This document shows positions 1 to 5,536 of a DNA stretch of 11,265 nt, in pieces. The notes under the pieces were generated by a model. It did no database searches, was not told the origin of the DNA, and saw only the letters and a list, made by a program, of their open reading frames with translations. Within the stretch, counting starts at the first letter, position 1; each line of letters begins with the position of its first letter. The position numbers and the translations under genes were made by a program. The DNA is from Sulfuriferula multivorans (lineage in GTDB: Bacteria; Pseudomonadota; Gammaproteobacteria; Burkholderiales; Thiobacillaceae), in NCBI GenBank assembly GCA_010365175.1, contig JAAFGW010000073.1, positions 1-11,265 of the forward strand, read 5' to 3'.

Positions 1-1323
1 CAGGCTGGCGCCCGAACGTGCGGCATTATCGGCCAGTTGTTCCAGCGTGCGCGCGCCGATGCCGCGCGTGGGGAAGTTCACCACGCGCAAAAATGCGCCG
101 TCGTCTTCCGGGTTGGTCAACAGGCGCAAGTAAGCCAGTGCGTGCTTGATTTCCTGGCGCTCGAAAAAGCGCAGCCCACCGTACACTCGATACGGTACGC
201 TGGCGGAGAAGAGGGCGTGTTCCAGCACCCGCGACTGCGCGTTGGAGCGGTATAGCAGCGCCATGTCGGACAGGTTGGTGCCTTCGCGGTTAAGCGCGCG
301 CACTTCTTCCACCACAAAGCGCGCTTCTTCCTGGTCGGAATAGGCGTCGAACACGCGCACCGGTTCGCCTTCGCCTTCAGCCGTCCACAGATTCTTGCCG
401 AGCCGGTGTGCATTCTGCGCAATCAGGGTGTTGGCTGCGGTGAGAATGTGGCCGTGGCTGCGGTAGTTCTGCTCAAGCTTGATGACATTGCCGTGCGCGT
501 ACTCGCGCTCGAACTCGGTCATGTTGGCGGTGTTGGCGCCACGAAAGGCATAGATTGACTGGTCGTCGTCGCCCACCGCAAACAATGCGGCGCGCGGCCC
601 GGCAAACTGTTTCAGCCAGCGGTATTGCAGGGTGTTGGTGTCCTGGAATTCGTCGACCAGGATGTGCTTGAAGCGGTCCTGATAATGCTGCCGCAGCGGT
701 TCGTTGCGATACAGCAACTCGTAAGCGCGCAGCAGCAGTTCGGGAAAGTCCGCCACCCCTTCGCGCTGGCATTGCGCATCGTAGGCTTCGTACAGTTCGG
801 CCAGCCGCATCGAGGAATCGTCGAACGCCTCGGCGTCGCGCGCGCGGCGTCCCGCTTCCTTGTGGCCGTTGATAAATCGCTGCACCTTCTTCGGCTCGAA
901 TTTCTCGGTGTCGATGTTCATCGATCGCATCAGCCGCTTGATTGCCGACAGCTGGTCCTGGCTGTCCAGAATCTGAAACGACTGCGGTAACCCCGCCTCA
1001 CGGTAATGCGTGCGCAGCAGCCGGTTGGCGAGGCCATGAAAGGTACCGACCCACATGCCGCGCGTGTTGATCGGCAGCATGGCCGAGATGCGCGTCAGCA
1101 TCTCCTTCGCCGCTTTGTTGGTGAAGGTGACCGCCAGCATCCCCAACGGCGATACCTGCCCGGTCTGGATCAGCCAAACCATGCGGGTGGTCAGCACGCG
1201 CGTCTTGCCCGAACCGGCGCCCGCCAGAATAAGCGCGGACTCATGCGGCAGCGTCACCGCAGCGCGCTGTTCGGGGTTGAGGCTTTCCAGCAAATGGGCG
1301 TGCCCTTCAGGGGAGGTGGACAT
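1..1323 (-). CDS. uvrD: DNA helicase II UvrD, N-terminal 441 residues (3' end outside window)
   Basis: This is a superfamily 1A 3'-5' DNA helicase that acts in nucleotide excision repair and methyl-directed mismatch repair by unwinding the nicked strand. The minus-strand frame is open from ATG at 1323 to the window edge. Visible motifs, in order: Q motif LNPEQR (about 15-20), Walker A AGAGSGKT (34-41), motif Ia AVTFTNKAA, motif Ic WVGTFHGLA, Walker B DEFQDTN (224-230), motif III DDDQSIYAFRG (from 252), motif IV LEQNYRS, and the RYGGLRFFERQEIKHALAYLRL-type region ending near PTRGIG. Alignment from memory to E. coli UvrD (about 720 aa) is continuous, so about 60% of the protein is present. The PTRGIG and FFERQEIK segments resemble UvrD more than Rep or PcrA. 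It is transcribed away from the MoaD-like gene across a 46-bp gap. No damage is visible. Confidence 0.95.
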   Translation of the reverse strand, partial: MSTSPEGHAHLLESLNPEQRAAVTLPHESALILAGAGSGKTRVLTTRMVWLIQTGQVSPLGMLAVTFTNKAAKEMLTRISAMLPINTRGMWVGTFHGLANRLLRTHYREAGLPQSFQILDSQDQLSAIKRLMRSMNIDTEKFEPKKVQRFINGHKEAGRRARDAEAFDDSSMRLAELYEAYDAQCQREGVADFPELLLRAYELLYRNEPLRQHYQDRFKHILVDEFQDTNTLQYRWLKQFAGPRAALFAVGDDDQSIYAFRGANTANMTEFEREYAHGNVIKLEQNYRSHGHILTAANTLIAQNAHRLGKNLWTAEGEGEPVRVFDAYSDQEEARFVVEEVRALNREGTNLSDMALLYRSNAQSRVLEHALFSASVPYRVYGGLRFFERQEIKHALAYLRLLTNPEDDGAFLRVVNFPTRGIGARTLEQLADNAARSGASL

Positions 1324-1352
1324 CAAGGGTAAAATCGGACGGTCAATCACGA

Positions 1353-1358
1353 ATTATA
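1353..1358 (-). promoter_or_regulatory. Candidate -10 box for uvrD
   Basis: Read on the minus strand, this is a perfect TATAAT hexamer about 30 nt upstream of the uvrD ATG, in the 46-bp divergent gap. I see no good -35 at the expected spacing (it would lie inside the MoaD-like gene), so the call rests on the -10 and its position alone. Confidence 0.3.
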
Positions 1359-1369
1359 AAGGCCTCTCC

Positions 1370-1621
1370 ATGGTGAAGATTTTGTTTTTCGGCGATCTGG
1401 TCGATACCCTCGGCATGGCGGCCGACGAAATCGAGCTGCCACCCGACGTGACCGATGTCGAGCGCCTGCTGTTCGTGTTGTCCCAACGCGGCGACATGTG
1501 GAAGAAAATGCTGCTCGGTAATCCCAAACTGAATATCACCTGCAACAAGCAGTTCGTCGAGAAATCTTCACCGGTCAAAGATGGGGATGAAATCGCGCTG
1601 GTGGGTTTTTCGGTGGTTTGA
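1370..1621 (+). CDS. MoaD/ThiS-family ubiquitin-like small protein lacking C-terminal Gly-Gly
   Basis: An 83-residue beta-grasp protein of the MoaD/ThiS sulfur-carrier type. The start MVKILFFGDLVDTLG matches the first strand and helix of MoaD (typically M-V-x-I-L-F-F-G-x-L-x-D-x-L-G). The C-terminal VKDGDEIAL is the conserved strand that normally precedes the Pro-Pro-x-x-Gly-Gly tail. True MoaD carries a thiocarboxylate on the last glycine and hands sulfur to molybdopterin. Here the protein ends VGFSVV, with no diglycine, so canonical sulfur transfer is not supported. ATG 1370 was chosen because it begins at the family's first residue; the same frame is open further upstream, but there it only runs antisense to uvrD. 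A weak AAGG lies about 7 nt before the start. No other moa genes are nearby. It could be a degenerate MoaD paralogue or a small ubiquitin-like protein with another role. Confidence 0.75.
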   Translation: MVKILFFGDLVDTLGMAADEIELPPDVTDVERLLFVLSQRGDMWKKMLLGNPKLNITCNKQFVEKSSPVKDGDEIALVGFSVV

Positions 1622-1662
1622 TCGCCTGAACCGGGCATGAACGCACCGCGGGTAATTGCCGG

Positions 1663-2403
1663 ATGAGTCGTGCCGGGCGGGCGGCGGGTTGGGTCGTGGC
1701 GCTGGCGTTGTGCGGCATCGTCGCGTTAGGGGTGACCCGATGGACCGATATCCAGTTCGAGCTTGGTTATGCGTATGAAAATGGAAATTTTCATGGCTGG
1801 ACGCCAGGTTTCAGCCGGGATTACCGTGAGGCGTCCCGTTGGCTAAGCGGTGCAGCGTCGGCGAATCATCCGCGTGCGCAGTACCGGCTGGGTATCCTCC
1901 ATGCGCATGGCTGGGGCGTGCCCGAGGATAAAGCTCAGGCCGTAGCCTGGTTTACCCGGTCGGCGCGAAACGGGTATGGTCCCGCTTGTTATCATCTCGG
2001 CTGGATACGCCACAATGGCGACGGTGTGCCCCGGGATGACGTCCTCGCCGTTCAATTGCTGGAACAGGCGGCTGAACAAGGCATGGTTGCGGCCCACCTG
2101 GCCCTGGGCCGGTTTTATGAACGCGGCGAGGGCGTGCCGACAGACTTGGCCCAGGCCTATAAGTGGACCACCCTGGCGGTGCATTTCGCCCGAACCCGGC
2201 CTGAACGGTTTGACAACGCTGACTTTGCCAAGCGGGCGCAAGCCGCACACAATGCGCTGGCTTTGCAGTTGAACACGTCGAGTGAAGCGCAGGGCCGGAC
2301 GTTCGCGCGCCAGTGGTTGGCTGCGCTTTCCGCTGTGGCCCGCTCCACACCGCAACCGGGGCAAAGTAACGGGTTGGGCTCAATGGCCCATCACCTTCGC
2401 TAG
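1663..2403 (+). CDS. Sel1-like (SLR/TPR-type) repeat protein with N-terminal membrane anchor
   Basis: A 246-residue protein with a short basic N terminus and a hydrophobic segment at about residues 8-24, which is an uncleaved anchor or a signal peptide. After it come Sel1-like repeats: a degenerate one at about 32-67, then clear ones at about 70-105 (AQYRLGILHAHGWGVPEDKA), 106-141 (HLGWIRHNGDGVPRD) and 143-177 (ALGRFYERGEGVPTD). Each has the family's A-x-x-x-L-G-x-x-Y-x-x-G-x-G-V-P pattern. Sel1 repeats form alpha-alpha solenoids used for protein-protein contacts, so a periplasmic-facing scaffold or adaptor is the likely role; no partner is visible. The C-terminal 60 residues have no recognisable motif. 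The start ATG overlaps the stop of a nine-codon frame (1637-1666) as ATGA. The specific function is unknown. Confidence 0.85.
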   Translation: MSRAGRAAGWVVALALCGIVALGVTRWTDIQFELGYAYENGNFHGWTPGFSRDYREASRWLSGAASANHPRAQYRLGILHAHGWGVPEDKAQAVAWFTRSARNGYGPACYHLGWIRHNGDGVPRDDVLAVQLLEQAAEQGMVAAHLALGRFYERGEGVPTDLAQAYKWTTLAVHFARTRPERFDNADFAKRAQAAHNALALQLNTSSEAQGRTFARQWLAALSAVARSTPQPGQSNGLGSMAHHLR

Positions 2404-2432
2404 CCTTTTTTCATTTCAGTCAGCCATTGTCT

Positions 2433-2837
2433 ATGCACACACACTTCACGCTCTTGCCGGAAGAAGTCGAAATCACCGCGATTCGTGCACAAGGCGCCGG
2501 CGGGCAAAACGTCAACAAGGTTTCCAATGCGGTGCATTTGCGTTTTGACATCGCGGCCTCGTCGCTACCGGAAGCCATACGCGAGCGCCTTCTGGCGCTG
2601 GGCGATCAGCGCATCAGCAAGGATGGCATCGTGGTCATCAAGGCGCAGGCATTTCGCAGTCTGGAGAAAAACCGTGCCGAGGCGTTGCGCCGTCTGCATG
2701 ATTTGATCGCCAGCGTTGCCGTGCTGCCGAAAAAACGCCGGCCGACCCAGCCGACCCGCTCTTCGGTCAAAAAGCGGCTGGAGGGCAAGGCGCGGCGTGC
2801 GACCGTGAAAGCGGGCCGGGGAAAAATAGGCGAATAG
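2433..2837 (+). CDS. arfB: Alternative ribosome-rescue peptidyl-tRNA hydrolase ArfB (YaeJ)
   Basis: ArfB releases nascent chains from ribosomes stalled on mRNAs without a stop codon, as a backup to tmRNA. The 134-residue protein has the class I release factor catalytic signature IRAQGAGGQNVNKVSNAVHL, with GGQ at residues 23-25. The mid-domain RISKDGIVVIKAQAFRSLEKN follows. The C-terminal tail from about residue 99 is strongly basic (KKRRPTQPTRSSVKKRLEGKARR); in the E. coli protein this tail enters the empty mRNA channel. Length matches the family (about 140), far shorter than RF1/RF2 because the codon-recognition domains are absent. ATG 2433 was preferred over an in-frame TTG two codons upstream. 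It lies 29 nt after the Sel1-repeat gene, on the same strand. Confidence 0.95.
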   Translation: MHTHFTLLPEEVEITAIRAQGAGGQNVNKVSNAVHLRFDIAASSLPEAIRERLLALGDQRISKDGIVVIKAQAFRSLEKNRAEALRRLHDLIASVAVLPKKRRPTQPTRSSVKKRLEGKARRATVKAGRGKIGE

Positions 2838-2896
2838 GGCGGGTCACCAGACCCCGCGTCGCCGAGTGAGATTAATCGTAATGGATTTGAGTTGTC

Positions 2897-3154
2897 ATGA
2901 AAGAAGCGCAATTAAATAATCCCCTCCATGGCATTACGCTGGAGGGGGTCTTGAATAAGTTGGTGCTTCACTATGGCTGGGATGGCCTGGGGCAGCAGAT
3001 CGATATCCGTTGTTTCAATTTCGAACCCAGTATTGCTTCCAGCCTGAAATTTCTGCGGCGCACGCCCTGGGCCCGAACCCGGGTCGAGGCGCTCTATGTC
3101 AACCTGGTGAAAGCACAGGCAAGCCCCGATACAACCCCGGAACAACCCCAATGA
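2897..3154 (+). CDS. VF530 family (DUF2132) small DNA-binding protein
   Basis: An 85-residue protein matching the VF530 family, named after a Vibrio fischeri protein with a small helical fold reported to bind DNA. Family hallmarks are NNPLHGITLEGVLNKLVLHY (residues 7-26), YGWDGL, the IRCFNFEPSI segment and the SLKFLRRTPWAR helix (about 49-60), which ends in VEALY. The last 15 residues (Pro, Gln and Thr-rich) are variable. The physiological role is not established for the family. The stop overlaps the next gene's start as ATGA at 3151-3154, which implies translational coupling. Confidence 0.85.
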   Translation: MKEAQLNNPLHGITLEGVLNKLVLHYGWDGLGQQIDIRCFNFEPSIASSLKFLRRTPWARTRVEALYVNLVKAQASPDTTPEQPQ

Positions 3155-3348
3155 CCTACGAAGAATTTCTGGACGAAGTCACCACGCTCATCACGGAAAA
3201 ATATGACTTGAGCGACGAGGAGGCGATTGAGATGGTGATGCGTGCCCAGGCGAATGACTTTTTTTGCGGACATGACGACGACCCTTCGATCTGCACGTTG
3301 GATCGGGCGCATCAGGACGCGAAAACGGTATTCATGACTTACCAGTGA
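3151..3348 (+). CDS. Conserved-looking small acidic protein, function unknown
   Basis: A 65-residue acidic protein beginning MTYEEFLDEVTTLITEKYDLS, with helical, amphipathic character in the first half and a DFFCGHDDDPSICTLDRAH segment near residues 38-56. That segment contains two cysteines, a histidine and three consecutive aspartates, a combination that could bind a metal; this is only a suggestion. The start is fixed by the ATGA overlap with the VF530-type gene, and codon use matches the neighbours. I do not recognise a named family. The coupling suggests it is made together with the VF530 protein, possibly as a partner, which is inference. Confidence 0.7.
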   Translation: MTYEEFLDEVTTLITEKYDLSDEEAIEMVMRAQANDFFCGHDDDPSICTLDRAHQDAKTVFMTYQ

Positions 3349-3557
3349 GCGGCATGGCGGATACCGCGCCAGTTTGCATGGGATGCAGGGTGTGGCTTAA
3401 GCGGCTGGATAGGGACCTGTTTCGAGTGTTGCGGGTTGAATCCGGCAAGCAAGTCGCCCCCTGATCGCTCGTGCCTTGGTATAGTTCTGACTTGCGGACA
3501 GGAATTATCCCTGCTCCCATGAGGTAGACAGCGTTTCATTCGGCCCTAGCGGCTATC

Positions 3558-3565
3558 AAAGGAGG
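3558..3565 (+). promoter_or_regulatory. Strong Shine-Dalgarno that fixes a TTG start
   Basis: AAAGGAGG lies four bases before TTG 3570. It is the best ribosome binding site in the window and decides the start of the small basic protein, which has no ATG or GTG at that point. Confidence 0.7.
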
Positions 3566-3569
3566 TCTC

Positions 3570-3764
3570 TTGGCCAAACCCAATTACCAGTACGAGAAGC
3601 GCCAGAGGGATCTGGCCAAGAAGCAGAAACAGGAAGAAAAGCGCCGGCAAAAGCTTGCGGCCAAGGAGGCCGAAGAAAGGGGCGAAGCCTCACCCGACGA
3701 TTCCTCTAACAACACAGCAGAGGCTGAAGCAGTGCCGGGCAACGAGACGGCGCCTGACGCGTAA
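3570..3764 (+). CDS. Small highly charged protein, MAKPNY-type, function unknown
   Basis: A 64-residue protein beginning (L/M)AKPNYQYEKRQRDLAKKQK. Residues 8-37 are almost entirely Lys, Arg, Glu, Gln and Ala in a pattern expected to form a single long helix. The tail from about residue 38 (GEASPDDSSNNTAEAEAVPG) is acidic and probably disordered. I recall similar short proteins with the same MAKPNY start and KKKKQEEKR body in many Betaproteobacteria, so it is probably real and conserved despite the TTG start and low complexity. The basic helix would suit RNA or ribosome binding, but nothing shows this. It stands alone between a 221-bp gap and the hairpin terminator at 3825-3863. Confidence 0.75.
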   Translation: MAKPNYQYEKRQRDLAKKQKQEEKRRQKLAAKEAEERGEASPDDSSNNTAEAEAVPGNETAPDA

Positions 3765-3824
3765 CTCGTCTGCAAGGCGGTGGTGGTGCGGGCGTTCACT
3801 GCTTGAACAAAATCTTTCCCGCAG

Positions 3825-3863
3825 CCAATCAAAAACGGAGCCCAAGGCTCCGTTTTTGATTGG
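3825..3863. terminator. Bidirectional Rho-independent terminator
   Basis: A perfect 18-bp inverted repeat closed by a three-base loop (CAA, 3843-3845). The arms are 3825-3842 and 3846-3863. The core is GGAGCC pairing with GGCTCC, followed on each strand by a run of five T. It lies between convergent genes, the small basic protein on the plus strand and phosphoribulokinase on the minus strand, and so can end transcripts from both sides. Confidence 0.9.
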
Positions 3864-3876
3864 TACAACGCCTGCT

Positions 3877-4764
3877 TTATTTATTTTTGTTCGAAATCAT
3901 GTCCTGAATGATCGGCGCCAGGATCAATTCCATGGCAAACCCCATCTTGGCGCCCGGCACCACGATGGTGTTACGGCGCGACATGAAGGAATTGGGGATC
4001 ATGTTGAGCAAGTAAGGGAAATCAACGCCCTTGGGCTCGCGGAAGCGGATCACGATGAAGCTTTCATCCGGCGTCGGGATATCGCGCGAGATGAAGGGGT
4101 TGGAAGTGTCGACCGTGGAAACGCGCTGGAAGTTGATGTCGGTGCGCGAGAACTGCGGAGTGATGTAATTCACGTAGTCCGGCATCCGGCGCAGGATGGT
4201 GTCGACGATGACATCGGCCGAATAGCCGCGCTCGGCGCTGTCACGGTGGATCTTCTGGATCCATTCGAGGTTGACGATGGGCACTACGCCAATGCCGAGG
4301 TCGACATGCGCGGAGATGTCGGCCTTGTCGGTTTTCACCAGGCCGTGCAGGCCTTCGTAAAACAGTACATCTGAACCGCCAGGCACATCCTCCCATGGGG
4401 TGAACTCACCGGGATTGAGGCTGGTGCTGAGACGCTTATTGTGTTCAGCGGCTTCTTCGTCGCTGTGGATGTAGAAGCGCTTCTTGCCGCTACCGGTTTT
4501 GCCGTAGGTCTCGAACAGTTCGGCCAGCTTGCCGAAATCGTTGGACTGTGGGCCGAAGTGGCTGAACGACATGTTGCCTTCAGCTTCGGCTTTTTTGACA
4601 GCAGCCTTGAAGTCCACGCGCGACAGACTGTGGAAGCTGTCGCCTTCGATCACGGCAGCGTTGATTTGTTCGCGGAAGAAAATGTGCTCAAACGCGCGCT
4701 TGACGGTAGTGGTGCCGGCGCCGGATGAGCCCGTGACCGCTATGACGGGATGCTTCTTGGACAT
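3877..4764 (-). CDS. cbbP: Phosphoribulokinase, class I bacterial type (Calvin cycle)
   Basis: This cytoplasmic enzyme phosphorylates ribulose 5-phosphate with ATP to give ribulose 1,5-bisphosphate, the CO2 acceptor for RuBisCO. At 295 residues it matches the proteobacterial octameric class rather than the longer plant/cyanobacterial type. The P-loop is GSSGAGTTT (12-20). Asp42, His45, Arg49 and Lys53 fall at the same positions as functional residues of the Rhodobacter sphaeroides enzyme. YEGLHG (136-141), NLEWIQKIHRD (165-175, with the catalytic-type Arg174-Asp175) and LRRMPDYVNYITPQFS follow, then TDINFQRV and VDTSNPF. Relative to R. sphaeroides there is a short insertion near residues 108-117. 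The start is supported by AGGGAG at 4772-4777. No RuBisCO or other cbb genes are in the window, so it is not in a visible cbb operon. A possible promoter lies just upstream. Confidence 0.96.
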   Translation of the reverse strand: MSKKHPVIAVTGSSGAGTTTVKRAFEHIFFREQINAAVIEGDSFHSLSRVDFKAAVKKAEAEGNMSFSHFGPQSNDFGKLAELFETYGKTGSGKKRFYIHSDEEAAEHNKRLSTSLNPGEFTPWEDVPGGSDVLFYEGLHGLVKTDKADISAHVDLGIGVVPIVNLEWIQKIHRDSAERGYSADVIVDTILRRMPDYVNYITPQFSRTDINFQRVSTVDTSNPFISRDIPTPDESFIVIRFREPKGVDFPYLLNMIPNSFMSRRNTIVVPGAKMGFAMELILAPIIQDMISNKNK

Positions 4765-4808
4765 GCTGGAACTCCCTGAAGAGGTAAATATGAAAGCGTA
4801 ACCGCCGC

Positions 4809-4838
4809 ATTTTACCTGTGCGGGCAGGGGCTTGTCAC
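4809..4838 (-). promoter_or_regulatory. Candidate sigma-70 promoter for phosphoribulokinase
   Basis: On the minus strand GTGACA (4833-4838) and TAAAAT (4809-4814) are separated by 18 bp. This places a start about 35-40 nt before the phosphoribulokinase ATG, inside the 102-bp gap after the GlcG-like gene. Match quality is moderate. If real, phosphoribulokinase can be transcribed independently of the upstream gene. Confidence 0.4.
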
Positions 4839-4866
4839 TTGCGGGCCTCGGCGCAGGGTTTCGGCT

Positions 4867-5364
4867 TTACTGGGCAAATTCGAGCCGTTCCTCGAGCTTT
4901 TTCAGTGCGGCGGCGGCACAAGCGGCGTCTTTTTCCCCGCCGGGTGCACCTGATACGCCTACGGCACCGATCAGGCTGCCTGCAGCACGAATGGGCAGCG
5001 CGCCGTCCATCACGATCAATCCAGACATGTGGTTGAGTTCGGGACGGATATCGCCGCGCGCGGCACGGAAGGCGCCCGAATCGATCCCTGACATGATGGT
5101 CATGCCGGCCTTGCGCTCGGCGATTTCGAGCGTGTGACGGGCAGCAAGTGTGTCGCGCAGTGCGACCTGAACGTTGCCGGCGCGGTCGAGCACGACGGCG
5201 GATACGTTGTAGCCATCCTTGCGGCAGGCCTCAACTGTGGCCATGGCGATGTCGCGCGCCATTTCCAGACCGATCTGCTTGACCGGCATCACGTCGACCG
5301 CTGCAGCAGGCAGGGAAGCCAGCAGCAAGGTTGCAAACACAGTGGTTGAAGTCAACTTGTTCAT
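4867..5364 (-). CDS. Secreted GlcG/HbpS-like heme-binding-family protein
   Basis: A 165-residue protein of the GlcG/HbpS/PduO C-terminal domain family (Pfam Haem_degrading, PF03928). Residues 1-22 form a typical signal peptide with a hydrophobic core FATLLLASL and a LPAAA cleavage region, so the mature protein should be periplasmic. Family features follow: a helix with LEMARDIAMATVEACRKDG, the strand pair YNVSAVVLDRAGNVQVALRD, the GMTIMSGIDSGAF region, and the C-terminal GAVGVSGAPGGEKDAACA motif. Members bind heme or occur in glycolate and diol utilisation loci; the exact function here is not determined. AAGGAAA at 5369-5375 is a good ribosome binding site. It is co-directional with phosphoribulokinase, 102 nt downstream. 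Confidence 0.85.
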   Translation of the reverse strand: MNKLTSTTVFATLLLASLPAAAVDVMPVKQIGLEMARDIAMATVEACRKDGYNVSAVVLDRAGNVQVALRDTLAARHTLEIAERKAGMTIMSGIDSGAFRAARGDIRPELNHMSGLIVMDGALPIRAAGSLIGAVGVSGAPGGEKDAACAAAALKKLEERLEFAQ

Positions 5365-5500
5365 GGGATTTCCTTATAGGTTGAAAAGTCACCGACTCAA
5401 GTCAAGCCGGACAGTATCCATAATATAGCAGTGGTTATGGTGTTGTTTGCCAGCGGCAGGTCTAGCCTCGATGAGCGGGCGAAGCGGCGGGGTGGGCAGG

Positions 5501-5506
5501 TATAAT
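5501..5506 (+). promoter_or_regulatory. Candidate -10 box for the leuS operon
   Basis: A perfect TATAAT lies 30 nt before the leuS ATG in the 172-bp divergent gap. The GC-rich bases 17 bp upstream do not form a recognisable -35, and there is no extended -10, so the promoter is plausible rather than shown. Confidence 0.4.
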
Positions 5507-5536
5507 CAGCCGCCTTGAAACTGTGCGGTTGTCGTG

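Noticed and set aside
1055..1369. N-terminal extension of the MoaD-like frame into uvrD
   Set aside because: It is antisense to conserved UvrD motifs, and the MoaD family begins at the ATG at 1370.
2839..2857. Hairpin after arfB (GGGTC-ACCA-GACCC) as a terminator
   Set aside because: The stem is short, with a bulge when extended, and no T run follows. The next gene is co-directional 59 nt after arfB, so read-through is likely.
3349..3569. 221-bp gap considered as a small RNA gene or a riboswitch
   Set aside because: The only pairing I found is a 7-bp GCAAGTC/GACTTGC inverted repeat with a long loop. I could not match 6S RNA or a known riboswitch core, and no clear promoter is present.
3655..4374. 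Long plus-strand open frame of 239 codons covering the terminator and the 3' half of phosphoribulokinase
   Set aside because: It runs through the hairpin terminator and antisense to a well-conserved enzyme. Its sequence has no family features and is explained by GC-rich third positions on the opposite strand.
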